Shown in pieces: positions 44,055-56,019 of a stretch of DNA of 64,000 nt. The stretch is from Phascolarctos cinereus (taxonomy: Eukaryota > Chordata > Mammalia > Diprotodontia > Phascolarctidae). The notes beneath the pieces are model-generated. The model had not been told where the DNA came from. It made no database searches and was given only the letters and a program-made list of their open reading frames with translations. The position numbers were made by a program, and so were the translations under genes. Location: assembly GCF_002099425.1 (NCBI RefSeq), contig NW_018344008.1, forward strand, positions 12,544,001 through 12,608,000. Direction: 5' to 3'. The first letter of the stretch is position 1. The number at the start of each line of letters is the position of its first letter.

Positions 44055-44165
44055 ATTGATATTTATTTGTGGGACAGTCTTGGGATATGGGACTTTACAA
44101 ACATATAAAAGATAAGGTCCCTGCCCTGAGAAGCTTACAACCTAATTCGGAGAGATGACAGCTTC
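44055..44165 (-). mobile_element. L2 3' end, reversed, worn
   Basis: 'aaggtccctgccctgagaag' and 'cttacaacctaattcgg' match the reversed L2 terminus; the outer part is lost. The 360 bases before it are anonymous. Confidence 0.55.
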
Positions 44166-45980
44166 TTTAATATGTTTTAGTGTGCTGGGTTCTCTCTTAA
44201 ACATCATGATACCCAAAGGAGACTGGAATACAGTGCTAGGCACTGATAAGCTAGATTCATTGCTTTGAGTGTTTCGGAAATGTCCCAGTTGTTTGCTCCC
44301 ATCAGTGGAGGTGGTTTGTGTGTACTGATCATTTATGTTTAGAGGGAAGAATAAAGAACTAAGACAGAACTTTGAAACATTGAAATAAGTACAAAAGCAT
44401 ATACAGAACTTTTAAATTGTCATATTACTTATATAAAATCACCCAATCTGGAATTAATCACTTCATTCATTTATGAGGTGGTTTGTGTCTCCTTTTACAT
44501 AAGTATTGAGCTTTGCTCTCTATGACATCCTTCTTTATAAAAATGAAATGTGAAAATCTACTGATAAGCCAAATAATAAAAATGTTATAGTATGTCAGGG
44601 CTTTTAGAATTATTTTTTAACCTTGATCATATTATAATACTGAACACATGTATCCTTGGCCTAAATCACCTTGTTGGGTTTAGCTATATATTCAACTTCA
44701 TTTACATGACACATGATCTAATTTTGGAGAACAACAATACCATTGTAGTGTTAATTGAAAACTCCAAACGAGAGCCAGAAGAAACCACTGGTTTGATTGC
44801 TGAGAGTCCCAGGGAAAAGGGATCTGTTCCCACACCTGCAGTTGGTCCATAACACTAACATTGTTACCAGCATCTGGGTCTAATCAGCAGAGAGGCCTTG
44901 ATATGCTGCTCCTGTGGCACATAAATTTAGCATTACATTCATATTAAAAGCCCCCTCTTTCAGTTTTTTAAGGACAAGATAGATTCATGGCTCCACTGAG
45001 TCTAACAAAGTAGAAACCACAAACAGAGTAAGTTACTGCCAGATATCTCAGACTTTACCTACTAACTTTTTGCCACTTAAATAATGGAATTTTATGCTCA
45101 GGTCTGACTACCAAAAGTGTGTCTCCACAGAGTACTCAGTGACACTGAAAAGCTATATTTAAAATAAATGCAAATTCTTGGAAGGTGAGCCAATTTGTAT
45201 AAATCAGACTTTTATGTAGGATATGAGATAACATCTAGCAGAGAAATGTACGCTCAGGAGTCATATAATTTGCTTGCTTCTCTTTGTAACTCCCAGGACT
45301 TTCAGTCGAAGGGTCTTTTCATTGGCATATTGACTCTGCATAATATGTGGGAAGAAGGTTAGGATTGAAATGCATTTTTCTGAAGGAAGCTGTAGAAGTC
45401 TTCACCTCTTTCAATTGGCCTTTGGACAGATTACAACCAAGGCAAAAAGCCTAATGTTTGAGTATGAAATTATTTTCTCTAACTTCATTCAAAAATGTGG
45501 ATGCAGGTGGTTGATGGTTTTGCTGCCACTTGGAGCAAAATAATATAAATATCTTCTTGTCCTTTGTGCAAAAATCATGGGGAACTAGTTCAAAAATAGA
45601 ATGAGTCTGTGCAGTTTTCAGTTATATTTGCGGGAAAAAGGATGTAACTGCAAAATCCAAAGACAGAAATCTCTGCAAATAGTTACTTGCTTTTATACCT
45701 GAGTCTAGTAGCATATACTTTGTATGGGGCCAGATACGTATTTTTAAGAATTTCTTTCTCCTTTTTGTGATAAAACAAACAAATGAAACAATGTTATGTG
45801 TAGTCTTTTTGTAGGCTGAGGGGGATGCATGGTAGGTAGAAGAATTTTGTGAACTGATAAAAGGTTTTTTTTATTCCTTCACAAGTTTACGTCACTATTT
45901 GTTGAATAGTGGTAGTAACCATATTAAGAGTAGTTCAAGGAGATTACACAAGTAGTCTTTCTAAATCACTATTTCTCAAT
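44166..45980. other. Anonymous sequence, longest repeat-free stretch
   Basis: About 1.8 kb in which I recognise neither a transposon nor a gene. The 86-codon plus frame at 44592-44852 has a hydrophobic start and a polar end but no splice or family support. If any conserved host element exists in this window, this is one of the few places for it. Confidence 0.5.
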
Positions 45981-45984
45981 TTCC

Positions 45985-46320
45985 TCATGCTGAAAATCAT
46001 AGAATTTTTGAGCTAAAAGGGATCTCGGTGACTAATCCATACCCAAATAAGAATCCTTCATTAGGACTTTTAAATCTTTCTTTGTTATGCAACCCTTTGA
46101 TAGACTGGTAAAGTCTCTGGATCCCATCTTAATAATATTTTTAAATGCATAAAATAAAGTACATGAGATTATAAAGCAAACCAATTATATTAGAATACAG
46201 TTATCAAAATATTTTTTTTAAGTTCATACACCTCAGGTTAAGCGCCTGCTTTTTGCAACATCCTTGACTGATAATCCAGACTTTGAAGATGTCCTGTGAG
46301 GGGGAAATAAATGCTTGTTG
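45985..46320 (-). mobile_element. CR1/L3 3' end, reversed, split by a hAT element
   Basis: 'aatcatagaatttttgagct', 'aaaagggatctcggtgacta' and 'cccaaataagaatccttc' on the left, and 'gcaacatccttgactgataa', 'gatgtcctgtgaggggg' on the right, are consecutive CR1/L3 3' blocks. Confidence 0.65.
46060..46248 (+). mobile_element. Non-autonomous hAT-type element
   Basis: The same family as 23961-24157: 'tttgttatgcaaccctttga' near the left end, 'atgcataaaataaagtacat' and 'tacagttatcaaaatattt' inside, and 'ctcaggttaagcgcctg' at the right end. The ends are worn. No clean target duplication. Confidence 0.62.
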
Positions 46321-46324
46321 CGTT

Positions 46325-46612
46325 GAATTAAACTAAATAGAATTTAATGCTATACCAATCAAAACTACTGAAGGATTACTTTATGAAGCTAAAAGAAAAA
46401 ATAATTAAATTCAAATTTATATAAAGAGGAATAAAAATTTCAAAAATCTGATGGGAAATAATTTTAAAAAGCAGATCTCAAACTATGCTACGAAGCAGTA
46501 ATCATTTAAATGATTTGGTACTGATTAAGAAATAGAGAGGTTGATTCATGGAACAGATCTGGTACAAAGCATGCAGAAGAAAAGAAACACAGTGGTTTAG
46601 TCATTGATAAAA
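46325..46612 (+). mobile_element. L1 ORF2 fragment
   Basis: 'aatgctataccaatcaaaac', 'tttggtactgattaagaaat' and 'gattcatggaacagatctgg' match the L1 ORF2 stretch that encodes 'FNAIPIKLP ... VWYWxRNRxxDxWNR'. Truncated at both ends. Confidence 0.7.
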
Positions 46613-47269
46613 TCAAAGGCCTCAGCTACTCAGTCAATCAGTTAGTCAACTAACATTTCTCAGGCCCCCACTATGTGAAAGGCACTGTGCTAAGTCTGGG
46701 GATACAGAGAAAGGCAAAACTGAGTCCCTGCTCTAAAGAAGTTTACAGTCTAATGGGGGATGTATAAACAACTATTTAAAAACAAGATATAGACAGGAAT
46801 AATTGGGGGTAATCTCAGAGGGAAGACACGGAGATTAAAGACTAGGAAAAGCTTCTTGCAGAAGGAACTTTAGCTGAGATACAAAGGTAGAGGAAGCTAG
46901 GAGGTAGAGGTAAGGAGGGATAGTATTTGATGAAGTCATATATGCAAGTATCAGCAAAATGGCTAGTGTCTTCTTATGGCCAAGTTCATAGAGGGGTGTG
47001 TATGAAGACTGGAAAAGTAGTAAGGACTCAAGCTATGAAAGGCTTTTTTTCTTAGAAGTGATAGATACCCACTGCAGTTTGTTGAATGGGTGGGGAGAGG
47101 TGATAGGATAAGACTTGCATTTTAGGGAGCTCTGTTTAGCAGCTGAGTACAGGATGAATTGGAATGGGAAGAGAGACTTGAGCCACGGAGACCAACTAAC
47201 AAACTGTTTCAGTGGTCCAGGGGTAAGGTGATGAAGGCCTTCACCAGGGTCACAGCAGTGTCAGACAAG

Positions 47270-49085
47270 TTGTTGTGCAGTTGTTCAGTCATGTCTGACT
47301 CTTTGTGACCCCATGGACCATGACACATCAGTCCTTTCTAACCACTATCTCTTTTTTTTTAATTTTAAAAAATATTTTATTTTTAATGTATGGAACAAAG
47401 CAAGCATTTCTATGATATAGTACAATAAAAAAGATGATTGCACATGAAACTGCAAATCTGCTCTATACAACTTCCTTTTCCTTTCAAATATACAACAAAA
47501 AATCATATAAATTTCTTTTTTTCCTTTTTTTCTTTCTCCTTTTCTATTGCCCCCTCCCTAGAGATGGCTACCATACCAATCGGTATATATTATTCTATAC
47601 ATATCATTCTATTTATCAGTTCTTTCTCTGGATGCATGTAACATCTTTCTTCATGTGTTCTTTATAGTTAATTTGGCTATTTATAATAGACAAAATGACT
47701 TATTCACTCAAAGTTGTTCTTAAAATAATATTGCTGTTACTGTATACAATGTTCTCTTAGTTCTGCTCATTTCACTCTTCATTATTTCATGCAAGTCCTT
47801 CCATGTTTTTCTAAAATCAACCTGCTCATCATTTCTTACAGCACACTAGTATTCCATCACAATCATATACCACAACTTGTTCAGCTATTCCCCAGTTGAT
47901 GTGCCTCCCTGCAATTTCCAGTTCTTTGCCACCACCCAGAGAGCTGCTATAAACATTTTAGAATGTATTGTGTTTTTTTTTTCCTTTCCCCCTAATCATG
48001 TTTGGAAATAGCCCAAGTCGTAGTATTGCTGGGTCAAATTATAGGTAGTTTAATAACTCTTTGGGCATATTTCCAGATTGCTCTTAAAAATGGTTGGATC
48101 ACTTCATCATTCTACCAACAATGAATCAGTGTCCCAGTTTTTCAATATCCTTTCCAATATTTGTCATTTTCCCCTCCTATCATTTTAGCCAATCTGGAAG
48201 ATATAAATTGATATTTCAAGGTTGTTTTAATCTGCATTTCTCTAATCAATAATGATTCAGAGCATTTTTTCACATAATTATAATTTGTTTCTATTTCTTT
48301 ATTGGAAAACTGCCTGTTCATATCCTTTGACCATTTACCAGTTGGGAATGATTCATATTTTTATAGATTTGACAAAGTACTTTTCATATTTTAGATATGA
48401 GACCTTTATCTGAGAAACTGCCCATAAAATATCCACTCTAATTTTTTGCTTTCCTTCTGATCTTGGCTTCATTTTTTATTTGTACAAAACTTTTTAATAT
48501 AATTGAAATTATCCATTTTACACCTAACTTTGTTCTCTATGTCTTGTTTATTCATAAATTGTTTGTCTATCAGCAAGTATGATAAGTAATACTTATGTTC
48601 CCTGTTCTTCTAATTTTCTTGTAAAATCTCTCTTTATAGCTAGGTTATGTATCCATTTTGACGTTATCTTGGTGAATGTGGATGTTGGTCCATGCCCAGT
48701 TTCTGCAATACTGCTTTCCAGTTTTCACAACAATTTTTACAAAATAATGAATTCTTATCCCAAAATCTTAAGTCTTTACAATTGTCAAATACAAGGTTAT
48801 TATGTTTATTTGCTTTTGTAAATTGCATGTCTACTCTATTCCATTGATCTACCTTTCTATTTCTTAGCCAGTACCAGATAGTTGTGATAATTACTGCCTT
48901 ATAATATAGTTTAGGATCTGGTACTCCTAAGCCTCTTTCCTTTACATTTTTTTCTCATTATTTCCTTTGATATTCCTAATTTTTTGTTTTTCCAAATGAA
49001 TTCTAATTCTAACCACTGTCTCTTGAAGTCTGTCCATGTTCATTTTTGTTGTTTCCATGATACTATCTATACCTCTCATCTTCAG
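47270..49085 (-). mobile_element. BovB-like RTE 3' fragment, reversed, split by an L1
   Basis: The left part 47270-47336 reads 'gttgttcagtcatgtctgac', 'tctttgtgaccccatgg', the BovB/Bov-A 3' sequence. The right part 49025-49085 continues with 'gaagtctgtccatgttcat' and 'tactatctatacctctcat', again in the BovB order. It is interrupted by an L1 with target duplications. Confidence 0.75.
47354..49007 (-). mobile_element. 5'-truncated L1, reversed, with target duplication
   Basis: Starts with the reversed poly(A) (a T-run from 47351) and runs through the 3' UTR into the ORF2 C-terminus, seen as 'agctattccccagttgatgt' near 47884, and upstream to 'agccagtaccagatag' near 48868. Flanked by 17-bp 'tctaaccactatctctt' and 'tctaaccactgtctctt' at 47337-47353 and 49008-49024. 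The short hydrophobic frames in it are antisense. Confidence 0.85.
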
Positions 49086-49889
49086 AGAAGGAGGCATACA
49101 TGAGTAATATTGTGAAGGTAGAAATGATAGGAGTTGACCACTGATTGAACAGAGAGGTTGAGAAAGAGTGAGGAGTCCATGATGAACTCTAGGTTGTAAG
49201 CTTAGGTGACTGAGAGGAGGGTGGTATACTTGACAGTAATAAGGAAGTTAGGAAGAGGGGAGGATTTAAGAGGGAAGATAATGAATTCAGTTTTGAACAT
49301 GTTGAATTTCAGATGTCTGCTGGATATCCAGCTTAAAATGTCTAAAAGGCAATTGGAGATGTAAGTCTAGAGGTAAGGAGAGAGATTAGAGCTGAAAGTC
49401 ATTTGGTAGAAATGATCATTGAAACCATGAGAGATTATGAGATCACCAAGTAAAATAGTAGAGAGGGAAAAGAGGAGAGAGAGAAAGGTAAAGACTTGGG
49501 GGACCCCCACTCCTGTTGTTAGTGGATAGAACATGAATGAAGATCCAGCAAAGGAGATAGCAAAGAAGTGGTTAGAAAGATAGGAGAACCAGGAGAGAGC
49601 AATGTCATGAAAATCTAGAGAAAAGAGAATATCAAGAAGAGGGTGATTGATAGTATGAAAGAGTAGGGATTACAGAGGGAGTGATGGGCTAGAGAAGGCA
49701 GGATGGGATTTCTGCTTCTGGGAGCCAAGATGGTGGAGTAAAAAGGTAGTCACTCTCACCATCCCCTATCAACCTCTGGAAACCCAGAAAATATCACCCC
49801 AGAAAAAAAAAACAACAACCCTGGAACAGCTGAACTAGAAGAAAGAAAGGAAACAGGAGTGCAGCAGCCTGGCAAATGGGTCTCCCAGT

Positions 49890-50420
49890 GCCTCAGCAAA
49901 AGTAAGGGAAGCAGCACTACACAGGGCCCCAGGCGGATAAGCACCCTGCAGCATTCATCCGAAAGGAGCTGAAGAAAGCAACCTAGAGTCTTCCTAAAGT
50001 CCCAGCCTTGCTGATTCCAACCAACACCAGGTAAGCTGTCAGAACCCGACAGCCTCCAACTGTCAACCAGGAAGAGATCCTGAAGCCCAGGTGGTAGAGC
50101 AGGCAAACACCAACACCTGGACCTCTGAGTGCATCAGTGAGGGTGGGGTAACCAGTGGAAACCAGCTCAGAAAACCACCAGAGGCATTGGCACTATACCT
50201 CAAAGGAATCTTCAAGTGCATTAGCAAAAATGAGGGAGGCAGCATTGCAAGGGGCCCCAGGCAGATAAACACCCTGCAGCACCCATCTAAAAGGAGCTGA
50301 AGAAAGCTAAAGGAAAGGAAAAGCAGGCAACCTAGAATTGCCTGAAAGTTCCAGCCTTGCTGATTCCAGCCCAACACAAGGTAAACTGCCAAAACCCTAC
50401 AGCCTCCAATTGCCAACTTA
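49890..50420 (+). repeat. Tandemly repeated L1 5' UTR unit
   Basis: Two diverged copies about 325 bp apart within the 5' UTR. 'ggggccccaggcagataaac' and 'accctgcagcacccatc' in the second copy match 'agggccccaggcggataagc' and 'accctgcagcattcatc' in the first. Both continue through 'aaaggagctgaagaaagc', 'ccagccttgctgattcca' and 'acagcctccaa'. This resembles monomer-type L1 promoters. Confidence 0.8.
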
Positions 50421-50545
50421 AGAGGCCCCAGCACACAAAGCCAGTGACCAAGACCTAGGCTCCCAACACAAGAAGCTTGGGTCGGTGCCCTCTGTTCCCC
50501 ATCAGGAGAGCTCAATCTCTTCAAAGGCCAGGGAATAAAGAAACC

Positions 50546-51523
50546 ATGAGTAAAAAGAAACATACCATAGATTTATATTATGAGAGGAGTGAAGATCAAG
50601 ACAGAAATTCTGAAGAGGACAACATTGTCAACAAACCCACATCTGCAACATCAAAAGGGAATATGAACTGGTCTGAAGCCCAAAGAGGCCTTCTTAGAAG
50701 AGCTGAAGAAGGATTTTAAAAGTCTAATGAGAGAGGTAGAAGAGTCCTTAAAAAATACAATTGGCACACTGGAAAAAAAAGTACACTGAAGAAAACAAAT
50801 CCCTTAAAAATACAATTGGCCAATTGGAGAAGGAAGTACAAAAACTAACAGAAGAACCAATCTGTTAAAAACTAGAATTGGACAAATGGAAACTAATGAC
50901 TCTATGAGAGATCTAGAATCAATCAAACAGAAACAAAAAAAAGAAAAAATAGACAAAAACATAAAATACCTCATCGGTAAAACAACTGACCTAGAAATTG
51001 TCTCCAGGAGAGACAATTTAAAAATCATTGGACTATGTGAAAATCAAGATGAAAAGAAGAGCCTGGACAGTAATCTTTTAGGAAATCATAAAGGAAAACT
51101 ACCCGGAAGTCCTAGAATCAGAGGGTAAGGTAACCATAGAAAGAATACACCATTCATCATCTGAAAGAGATCCCAAATTGACAACGCCAAGGAATATAAT
51201 AGCAAAATTCCAACATTATCAGATGAAAGAAAGGTGCTGCAACAGCAGAAAGAAATAATTTAAATGTCATGGAAACACAGTCAGGATTACACAGGACCTT
51301 GCAGCTTCTACATTAAAAGACCGCAGGGCATGGAACATGATATTCTATAAGGCAAAAGAGCTTGGATTGCAGCCAAGGATCAACTACCCTGCAAAAATGA
51401 GCATAATTTTTCAAGGGAGGAGATGGATATTCAACAAAATAGGGGACTTCCAAACCTTCCTCATAAAAATAACAGAGCTCAACAAAAAATTTGATCTTCA
51501 AGTCCAAGATTCAAGAAAGACAT
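50546..51523 (+). pseudogene. L1 ORF1 (RNA-binding chaperone), broken
   Basis: The ATG at 50546 starts MSKKKHTIDLYYERSEDQDR. The central part (about 50890-51060) reads KYLIGKTTDLEIVSRRDNLKIIGL, the junction of the coiled coil and the RRM-like domain of L1 ORF1p. The C-terminal domain is seen in WNMIFYKAKELGLQPRINYP (about 51330-51385). ORF1p normally trimerises and coats L1 RNA. Several stops and frame changes divide the reading frame into pieces of at most about 80 codons, so it cannot make the full protein (about 300 residues expected). Confidence 0.8.
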
Positions 51524-53824
51524 AAAAAGGTAAATAGGACAGAAAGATACAAAATGTTGTCAATAAGGGCGGACTGTTTACATCCCTTAAAGGGAAGATG
51601 ACACTTGCAACTCTTGAGAACTGTATTGTTATTACACCATGTTAAAGGAGTATACATAAAGGGGTGGATATTAGTTGACTTTGATGTAATAATAAAAAAA
51701 CCAGAGGGAAAGAAGGGAGGGAGGTGAGCATTGTTTGAACCTTACTCTCATCAGATTTGGCTCAAGAAGGCAATAACATAGTCAGTTGGGCAGTGGAAGG
51801 GAAGGGGGGAAGGAAAAGGGAGGGGGAATAGAAGGGAGGGAAGAAGCAGTAAGAGCAAAGGGGAAGAAAAGGGAAAAGAATAATAGAAGAGAGGAAAGAC
51901 TGAAGGAGGCGATGGTCAAGAGCAAAACACTAGTGAGGAGGGAAAAGCACAAAGGAGAAAGAAAAGCATAAATAGGGGGAAAAGGATGGAGAAAAAGACA
52001 CAGATAGTAATCATAGCTGTGAAAATTGAATAGTTCTCTTTTTTTTTCTCTTCTGGTGAGTTTTGTTTCCTCTCTCTGATGGTTCCTCCTATTGGTTTTA
52101 ATTTTTACTTACAACTTCACTAATGTGAAAATATGTTTAATATGAATGTAAATGTATAGCCTGTATCAGATTGTGTGCCATCTTGGGGAGTGTGGTGGGG
52201 AGGAAGAGGGAGAAAAATTTTGAACTCAAAAGCATATGGAAGTGATTGTTGCTAAACCAAAATAAATCAATAAAATTCTAAAAAAGAAAAAGAAAAGGCA
52301 GAATGAAATGGAATAACTTGTTCACAAAGAGCTATGGTAAGAAGAATTCCACCTCTTCATCTGAACCAAGGGTAATGAAAGAGATGGTAGCAGAAGGCAT
52401 TTGAGTGATGTGAGATGAGGAAAAAAAGAGAAAAGGGAGCTCCCTATAAATGCCTCCCCTCCCCCCTGCCTCTCTCTCTTTCTTCCAGTAAAAGATGAGG
52501 TAAGGCTTATAATTTTGAATGTAGGGGTAGTGGGAGCCACAGGAGATTTGATGGGGGGGTGAAAGGTTTAGAAAAGTTTCTGGTGAGTGGGTTATAAAAG
52601 AATTGTCTTACCTCAGTGATGGCCTAATTGAGATTATGTAACATTAACTTGTAGTGGACCCTGTCAGCACAATTTAATGATTTTCTCCAGACTGATTGAG
52701 CAACATATTAGTAGCAGTGAAAGCAATGGACAGACAGAGAGTAATACAGGACTGGGGTTTGGAAGGAGAAGCTTTTCTATAGCATAAAAGGGGCAATGGA
52801 CCTGATTCACCTGGAGGTCAAGATGGGTAAGGGAAGAGAGTGCATCCAGTGTAGGGATGATGACCTGGTGAAGAATTAATGGGTGGAAGGACTAATGATT
52901 GGAGGCTGTGGTGAGGACAAAAACAAGGGTTTGGAATTGCATGGCAGAGGAAGAGGTAGAATGACAACAGATTATGATCAAATAAAGGATTTCAGAGTTC
53001 GTGAATGTAGATATGAAACGTGTGTGAAATCAAGATCCAGGGGTATAACCGTCTGCAGGTAGCTATGGTAGGGATGGTGGAATAGGTCGTGGGAAATTAA
53101 TAAGTGAGGAATTGAGAGAGTATGATATTTGAGGGAGTAATAATATAGATAATGAAATCCCCTAGTATGAGGGCAAGAATTTAGGGGATGATGGTGGAAA
53201 GGGGAGAGAGATTGTGAACCAGTCAATGGAATCATTGAGGAAAAATGGGAGTGTCCTGGGAGTTGGTAAATAGTAGCCACAAAAATCTTAATTGGGTGAT
53301 AAATATGGATTGAATGAACCTCAAAGGAGGAGAGGTTAATGAGTGCTGGATAGTAAAGGGAGACCTTGGAAATGGCAATGGGGAGCAAGGGGTATTCCTA
53401 CTCTTCTACTTTGATCAGTGATTTGGGGAGGGGTATGAGTGAAATTGCAATAGCTGTGTTATCAGGAGTGAACCAGATATCAGTGAGTACAAGAAGATGG
53501 GGCAAGCAAAAAAGGAAAAGGTTTAAGATGAAATCCAACTTGTTACCTATGGGAGAAGCCATTCCAGAAGTCACAGTGAAAATGTTGGACAGATTTAGAC
53601 TAGGAGGTTGGGGTTTTGGCTTGGAGGAGATAGAAATGGGGAGCAGTGAGTGGAGGATAGAGAATATGGTTTGAACAATAAAAACCTGGGGTCCAATTTC
53701 ACTGAAATGGAGTTGATATGGAGGCAGGAGTGGGGATGGAAGGAAGGATTTCATGTGTCCAGAGAGGGACAAGGCAAGCCCTGTGGAGCTGTAAGTGGCC
53801 CCACATAATACCTGCCTGGATAAA

Positions 53825-54345
53825 ATTTCCCCATTCTACAAAAACTGCTGGGAAAACCACAAAGAAGTCTGGCAGAAACTAATTAAACACCAATATCTGA
53901 CACTGAATATCAAGATAAGCTTCAAATAAGTGCATGAAAAACATAAAGAGTAACATCATAAACAAATAGAAGAGCAAGGTAAAATTCCCTTTCAGATCTA
54001 TAAATAGGGGAAGAATTTATGACCAAAGAATGGGGAGGATCACAAAAAATTAAGTGGACAATTTTGATTAAATAAGATCTTATTTTGCATAAACAAAACA
54101 ATGAAGCTAAAATCAGAAGAGAAGCAAGTAGTTGGGGGGAAAATCTTTGCAGCAAGTTTCTCTGATAAAGGTTTCATTCCCAAGATATACAGCAAAATGA
54201 TTCAGATTTATAAGAATTTATAAGGCATTCTCTAATAGATGAGTACTCAAAAAACAAAAAATGAACAGGCAGTTTTCAGTGGAAGAAATCCAAGCTAAAA
54301 GTAGCTATACAGAAAAAAAAATGCTCCAAATCACTAATAAGGAAA
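53825..54345 (+). mobile_element. L1 ORF2 C-terminal fragment
   Basis: 'gctgggaaaaccacaaagaa', 'gtctggcagaaactaatt', 'tttctctgataaaggtttca' and 'gaacaggcagttttcagtgg' match ORF2 from the 'WENW' region to 'MNRQFSEE'. It is cut at 54345 by the 5' end of the next L1. Confidence 0.72.
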
Positions 54346-55071
54346 TTCATACTGGAAGATGGCAGAATAAGATAGGAAATATTGGGCTTTCCAAATTTCT
54401 CCCACAAACAAGATAAAATATTGCCTCAGTGGCAGAAATAATTAAAAGTCTGAGTAAATCAGTTGAACTCCTAAGATGGCTTGGGAGAACCTTAGGGATG
54501 TAGGTTGGCCTGATTGAAGTACAAACACCTCTAGGTAGCCTCCACTGAATCAACCAAGCAAGTCCTGGAGGTAGCTGAATCTGGCTACAGCCTCAGAACT
54601 TTCACTTCACAGACAAAGTGGGGGTGGGACAGCTGAGTAGGGGAAGATTGAGGGAACCTCCACCGTTGCAGGATGCCAGATCCAGTTGTGCTGACCAGGT
54701 ATGGTCCTGGGATATGACTGTGAGCAGTGAGGAGAAAGCATGCACCCAATGAGTGTGGTAGCGGAAGGGTGGGGACTCTACTAACTGTGGGCACTTGCAG
54801 GAGAGTTGAATGTCTGTTTTCAGTTCCAGGGCAGAGGGAAAGCTGAAGTATGCAGCTGCCATAGGGATCCCAGGGAAGCAAGAGCAGTGGCTTGTAGTGA
54901 CTTCATGACTAGATGCCCTAGCTATGGCTCAGGGGTGGAGAGGAGTGCCCAAGGTCAAGCCCCTAGACAGTATTTAGAAAACAACAGTATGAAAAATTTG
55001 AAGCCTGAGGCATCACCCCTATACTTTGGCACTAAAACCTGACTATAATAACAAGCCACTAAAAATAAATA

Positions 55072-56019
55072 ATGAGTAAGCAAAGGAGAAAGAACGCAAT
55101 CATAGACAGCTACTATGGGGATGGAGAAGATCTGGGTTTTTACTCTGAAAAAGATAGAAGATAAATCAAAGAAAAATGGCCACAGGGCCAACAGGAGTTC
55201 TTGGAAAAGCTCAAAAAGGACTTTAAAAGTTAAATAAGAGAAGTTGAGGAAAAATTAGGGGAAAAAATAAGAGCAATCCAAGAAAATCAAGAAAATTATG
55301 AAAAGGAAGTCAACCAATTAGAAAAAGAGATTCAAAAACTTAAGAAAATAACTCCTTAAAAACTAGAACTAGGCAAGGGGAAGATAATGATGTTATAAGA
55401 CACCAAGAAACAATAAAACAGAATCAAAAGAATGAAAAAAACAGAAGATAATGTGTAACATATCATTAGAAAAACAACTGATCTACAGAACAGATCAAGG
55501 AGAGACAATATAAGAATCATTAGATTACCTGAAAGTTATGATAAAAAGATTCTAGATATAATATTACAATAAATCATTAAGGAAAATTACCCCAAAGTTC
55601 TAGCATGAGAGGTAAAATAGAAATAGAAAAAAAAATCTGTCAATAACCACTTGAAAGAGATCCCAAGATGGAAACCCATAAGACCCTCATAGTCAAGTTT
55701 CTAAGCTCTCAGGTTAAGAAGAAAATATTATAAGCAATAAGAAGAAAAAAACCAATTTAAATACTCTAGAGCTATGGTCAGGATAACACAAGATCTAGCG
55801 TTTTCTACATTAAAAGACCAAAGGGCTTGGAACATTATATTTTGAAGAGCAAAGGAGTTGGGTTTGCAACCAAGAATAACATACTCAGCAAAGCTGAGTA
55901 TAATCCTGAATGAAAAAAGGATATTTAATGAATCAAAAGACTTGGTATTTGTTCCCAAAAGACCAGAGTTCAATGGAAAATTTTTACATAAGATCCAGGA
56001 GAAACAAGGTAAACATTAA
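55072..56019 (+). pseudogene. L1 ORF1, broken
   Basis: The start reads MSKQRRKNAIIDSYYGDGED, close to the start of the ORF1 at 50546. A coiled-coil-type Lys/Glu/Gln-rich middle (55200-55400), an RRM-side block near 55490-55530 ('gagacaatataagaatcatt') and a C-terminal block ('aaaagaccaaagggcttgga', about 55812) follow in order. Multiple stops; no long frame remains. Confidence 0.75.

Larger units (their letters stand above)
49706..52294 (+). mobile_element. ORF1-only L1 (HAL1-like) with target duplication
   Basis: The element has a 5' UTR from 'gggagccaagatggtggagt' (49720), an ORF1 region (50546-51523), a purine-rich spacer (51525-52020) and a 3' UTR (52020-52280) ending in an A-rich tail. 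ORF2 is completely absent: the spacer passes straight into the 3' UTR 'gttttgtttcctctctctga', which is the same 3' UTR type as at 57660-57905. Flanks 'aaggcaggatg' and 'aaggcagaatg' at 49695-49705 and 52295-52305 indicate a single insertion. Half-L1 (ORF1-only) elements are a known mammalian theme, and this one fits it. The 166- and 116-codon minus frames over the 5' UTR are antisense artefacts. Confidence 0.82.
46640..53780 (-). mobile_element. Near full-length L2 LINE, reversed, in three segments
   Basis: Segment 1 (46640-47265) carries the reversed 3' terminus ('ggcactgtgctaagtctggg') and the end of the ORF. Segment 2 (49086-49700) encodes on the minus strand the block after the catalytic site ('NMFKTEFIIF', cf. 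'LNxSKTELIIF'). Segment 3 (52306-53780) carries the endonuclease part: TDIWFTPDN near 53455, then FEVHSIHIYHPIKIFVATIYQLPG near 53300, matching L2/CR1 'TETWLTPDD' and 'SFExxxLxLxxxxxLxIxxIYRPPG'. The segments are in the right order and total about 2.7 kb, so one old L2 was later opened by a BovB-like/L1 insertion and an ORF1-only L1. Confidence 0.75.

Noticed and set aside
50063-50563. 166-codon minus-strand open frame
   Set aside because: It is antisense to the GC-rich 5' UTR of the ORF1-only L1 at 49706 and has no independent support.
52978-53772. 136- and 124-codon minus frames as a possible host gene
   Set aside because: The motifs (TDIWFTPDN, IYQLPG) identify them as L2 endonuclease remains.
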